Positions 44,028-45,766 of a stretch of 45,766 nt of DNA are shown here, one piece after another; within the stretch, counting starts at the first letter, position 1, and every line of letters starts with the position of its first letter. The position numbers and the translations under genes are program-made. This DNA is from Candidatus Firestoneibacteriota bacterium (lineage in GTDB: Bacteria > Oederibacteriota > Muellerivitia > Muellerivitales > Muellerivitaceae): positions 1 through 45,766 of the forward strand of contig JABDGD010000017.1 in the NCBI GenBank assembly GCA_013286205.1. Direction: 5' to 3'. Below the pieces are notes generated by a model that ran no database searches, had not been told where the DNA came from, and was given only the letters and a program-made list of their open reading frames with translations.

Positions 44028-44104
44028 CACTCGCTCCTGGCAGACGGCTTGAACACCTATAACTCTAAACCTGAACCGCACCAAAAAGGAAGAGTCTCAA
44101 GTTC

Positions 44105-45766
44105 TTAGAAACCGAAATGGACCCCGCCTGTGATATTTTGATCGGTGTAATTGGTCATGCCTACTTTGCCCTGATAGTTGGCATAAAGGCCAAATTCCTT
44201 ATCAAACTGGGCGTTTACTCCCACACCCAAAACCGCCGCGTCCGCGCCGGTGGCAGAACCAGCTACCGTGAAGTTGTTCCCGGTTCCAAAGTTGGCTGTC
44301 AGGCTGCTGGAAGTGCCTTGGTAAATATGCTCCCAGGCCGCGCTGATATTGGGTGAAAGTTTAATGCCGCTGATATTCCAGGTACGGCTCAAGCCCGTAC
44401 CCAAATCACTGCTGATGTAGCTCTGGCCCTGATTGGCGAAAGTTAAAGGCGCCAGGGAACCGGTTTCGGTGAAACCCTTTACATCCACTTCGGTCCACTG
44501 ACCGGAAACAAAGGGGCTGACTTGGTAGTCATCCATTTTCAATTCGGTGCCAGCGTTCACCTGGGCTGTATATTCCATGCCGGTTGTATTGCCATTAGCG
44601 TTGCCGCCTAAACCCTGGCGCATCGTGGTGTAAGTGTCGAGTCCGCTATCGATCAAAGCGCCCACATGAAAGTCAGTGTTCTTCCAACCGCCATAAACAC
44701 CCACTTGCCCGCCCGAAACATTTACCGTGCCCGTCGATTGACTGCTGGAAGATTGGTCATACCCCGCCATCAACCCGATCACTACCTCTTTGTCCAAACG
44801 GTAATCCGCGCCAGCGGTAGTACCGCCGGTGTTGAACTGATAACCGGCCCCGTTGCCATCGGAAGAAACCGTTCCAAAATCATTCATCGCGTTGATAAAA
44901 CCGCTCCAACGTTCTGGCTGCGGAACGGACTGCGCGATCTGCGCCTCTTCTTCGGCAGGCATATTGCCCGCGAACATGGGGCTTTCGCCATCGAACGACG
45001 TCTGCGTGAACTGCGGGCTGCTCATCATGCCCGCCAAATGCTGGCCCACTAGAGACCCCCGCTCTTGCGCGGTGGAGAAACCCATACCGAACATCGACGC
45101 CAGGTTCGACGGCGACATTTGGTCGTAAGCCGCCGCCAGCACGCTATTCGATAAGCTGTCCAAATAAAGGATCAAGCTGTTCCCCGGCGTCACACTGCCA
45201 ATGCTATCCAACGCCGTACCGAGAGACCGCTGATTCGCCGTTTGTCCCAAAGCCGAAAAACTGGCCACATTGGGTATCAAATTCAACGTCACTGCCGTTG
45301 AGGAATAGCTCAAAGTAACCGTACCCGCGCCCAGACCGCTGGTGACCGTGGCGAAAGTTCCCGCAAGACTTCCTGCCGTGATCAGGTCAAAGCTGGCCTT
45401 GTCATGAATGTGGTAGCCGCTATAAGAAGTCAGCTTCAAAGCGCCCGCCAAAGAAGCGGCGCCAGTCACATTTAACGTATCGAATAGACCGGTCGTTTCC
45501 CCGCTCACGCCCAACTGTAAAGTTCCACCCGTGTTCTGGGTATAGTTACCGGTAATGTTCACGGCCAAGGGTCCGCTGACAGCCAGCGTCCCGCCCGAGT
45601 TGACCGTAACCGCCTGCGCCAGGGCGTTAGCCGAACCCGTCACCAGGGTGCTCGAGTTATTGACCGTCATGTCGCTCAAGCCCGAATTATTGCCCGTCAG
45701 GGTCAAGCTATGGCCGCCGTCGACCACCAGATGTCCCGCGCCTGAAATGTTGCCGCCGTAAGAGGC
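44105..45766 (-). CDS. Autotransporter, C-terminal part (5' end outside window)
   Basis: The frame is open to the window edge with no start codon required, so the gene is cut. The visible passenger has GAGHLVVDGGHSLTLTGNNSG-type beta-helix repeats, ending in SLAGALKLTSYSGYHIHDKA and FDLITAGSLAGTFATVTSG, the usual junction region. The autotransporter beta-barrel takes up about the last 270 residues, from ERWSGFINAMNDFGTVSSDG to the terminal GGVHFGF with C-terminal Phe, as needed for BAM-dependent assembly. The passenger is probably displayed on the cell surface. It ends 78 bp from the ABC gene. Confidence 0.88.
   Translation of the reverse strand, partial: ASYGGNISGAGHLVVDGGHSLTLTGNNSGLSDMTVNNSSTLVTGSANALAQAVTVNSGGTLAVSGPLAVNITGNYTQNTGGTLQLGVSGETTGLFDTLNVTGAASLAGALKLTSYSGYHIHDKASFDLITAGSLAGTFATVTSGLGAGTVTLSYSSTAVTLNLIPNVASFSALGQTANQRSLGTALDSIGSVTPGNSLILYLDSLSNSVLAAAYDQMSPSNLASMFGMGFSTAQERGSLVGQHLAGMMSSPQFTQTSFDGESPMFAGNMPAEEEAQIAQSVPQPERWSGFINAMNDFGTVSSDGNGAGYQFNTGGTTAGADYRLDKEVVIGLMAGYDQSSSSQSTGTVNVSGGQVGVYGGWKNTDFHVGALIDSGLDTYTTMRQGLGGNANGNTTGMEYTAQVNAGTELKMDDYQVSPFVSGQWTEVDVKGFTETGSLAPLTFANQGQSYISSDLGTGLSRTWNISGIKLSPNISAAWEHIYQGTSSSLTANFGTGNNFTVAGSATGADAAVLGVGVNAQFDKEFGLYANYQGKVGMTNYTDQNITGGVHFGF

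Noticed and set aside
1..45766. tRNA, rRNA, CRISPR, insertion sequence or prophage
   Set aside because: No cloverleaf, regular repeat-spacer array, transposase or phage gene was found on reading both strands.

Overview
The window looks like a chromosomal segment from an uncultivated Gram-negative bacterium of roughly average GC. The envelope gene types show an outer membrane: an ExbB-ExbD-TonB system with a TonB-dependent receptor, a porin, an autotransporter and several lipoproteins. A Thr/Asn/Pro-repeat linker in a secreted lyase, monofunctional BirA and CoaX, and many membrane glycosyltransferases suggest a candidate phylum (Elusimicrobiota / Omnitrophota / FCPU426-like). That placement is a low-confidence guess. 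I see no rRNA, tRNA, CRISPR array, transposase or phage gene.

Layout. (1) 1-7429, minus strand: a housekeeping operon with overlapping stop/start codons: accA, amidase, GerMN lipoprotein-like protein, valS, nadC, birA, coaX, then a truncated small membrane protein at the window edge. A strong promoter lies at 7462-7491. (2) 7593-9854, plus strand: an orphan sulfate-binding protein and a GH27 alpha-galactosidase whose 5' end carries an inverted pair of a CACCAAGG-type repeat. (3) 9851-18557, minus: two large GT-C-like membrane proteins, glycogen branching enzyme GlgB and a GH57/DUF3536 protein. (4) 18712-20897: cysD-cysN (ATP sulfurylase). (5) 21037-29244: porin, two sulfate-binding proteins, an HPr-like protein, cysT, cysW, cysA and a further membrane glycosyltransferase, reading as one sulfate-uptake operon. 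(6) 29305-36885: a sulfur-regulon island (below). (7) 36960-45766: a PL7-like alginate lyase lipoprotein with a malectin domain, a TPR protein, small secreted proteins, an ABC exporter pair and the 3' part of an autotransporter.

The outstanding feature is in (6). Seven copies of one structured RNA, all on the minus strand, lie within 7.2 kb, upstream of porin-sulfate transport, a 1-Cys peroxiredoxin (two in tandem), exbB-exbD-tonB-receptor, an exported DsrE-like protein and an unknown 115-residue protein (two in tandem). Each copy has a stem whose loop carries (C)CAA(C/A)TTGCC, then a variable hairpin, then GCTAAAGCGG, then a perfect intrinsic terminator. The conserved parts match the SAM-II (SAM_alpha) S-adenosylmethionine riboswitch as I remember its consensus. 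The AAAGCGG strand that closes the pseudoknot is also complementary to the left arm of each terminator, so the on/off logic can be read from the sequence: SAM bound means termination. The island therefore looks like a SAM-repressed sulfur-scavenging regulon spanning outer-membrane uptake, periplasmic sulfur handling and inner-membrane sulfate transport. All functional statements are from reading the sequence; no database search was run.
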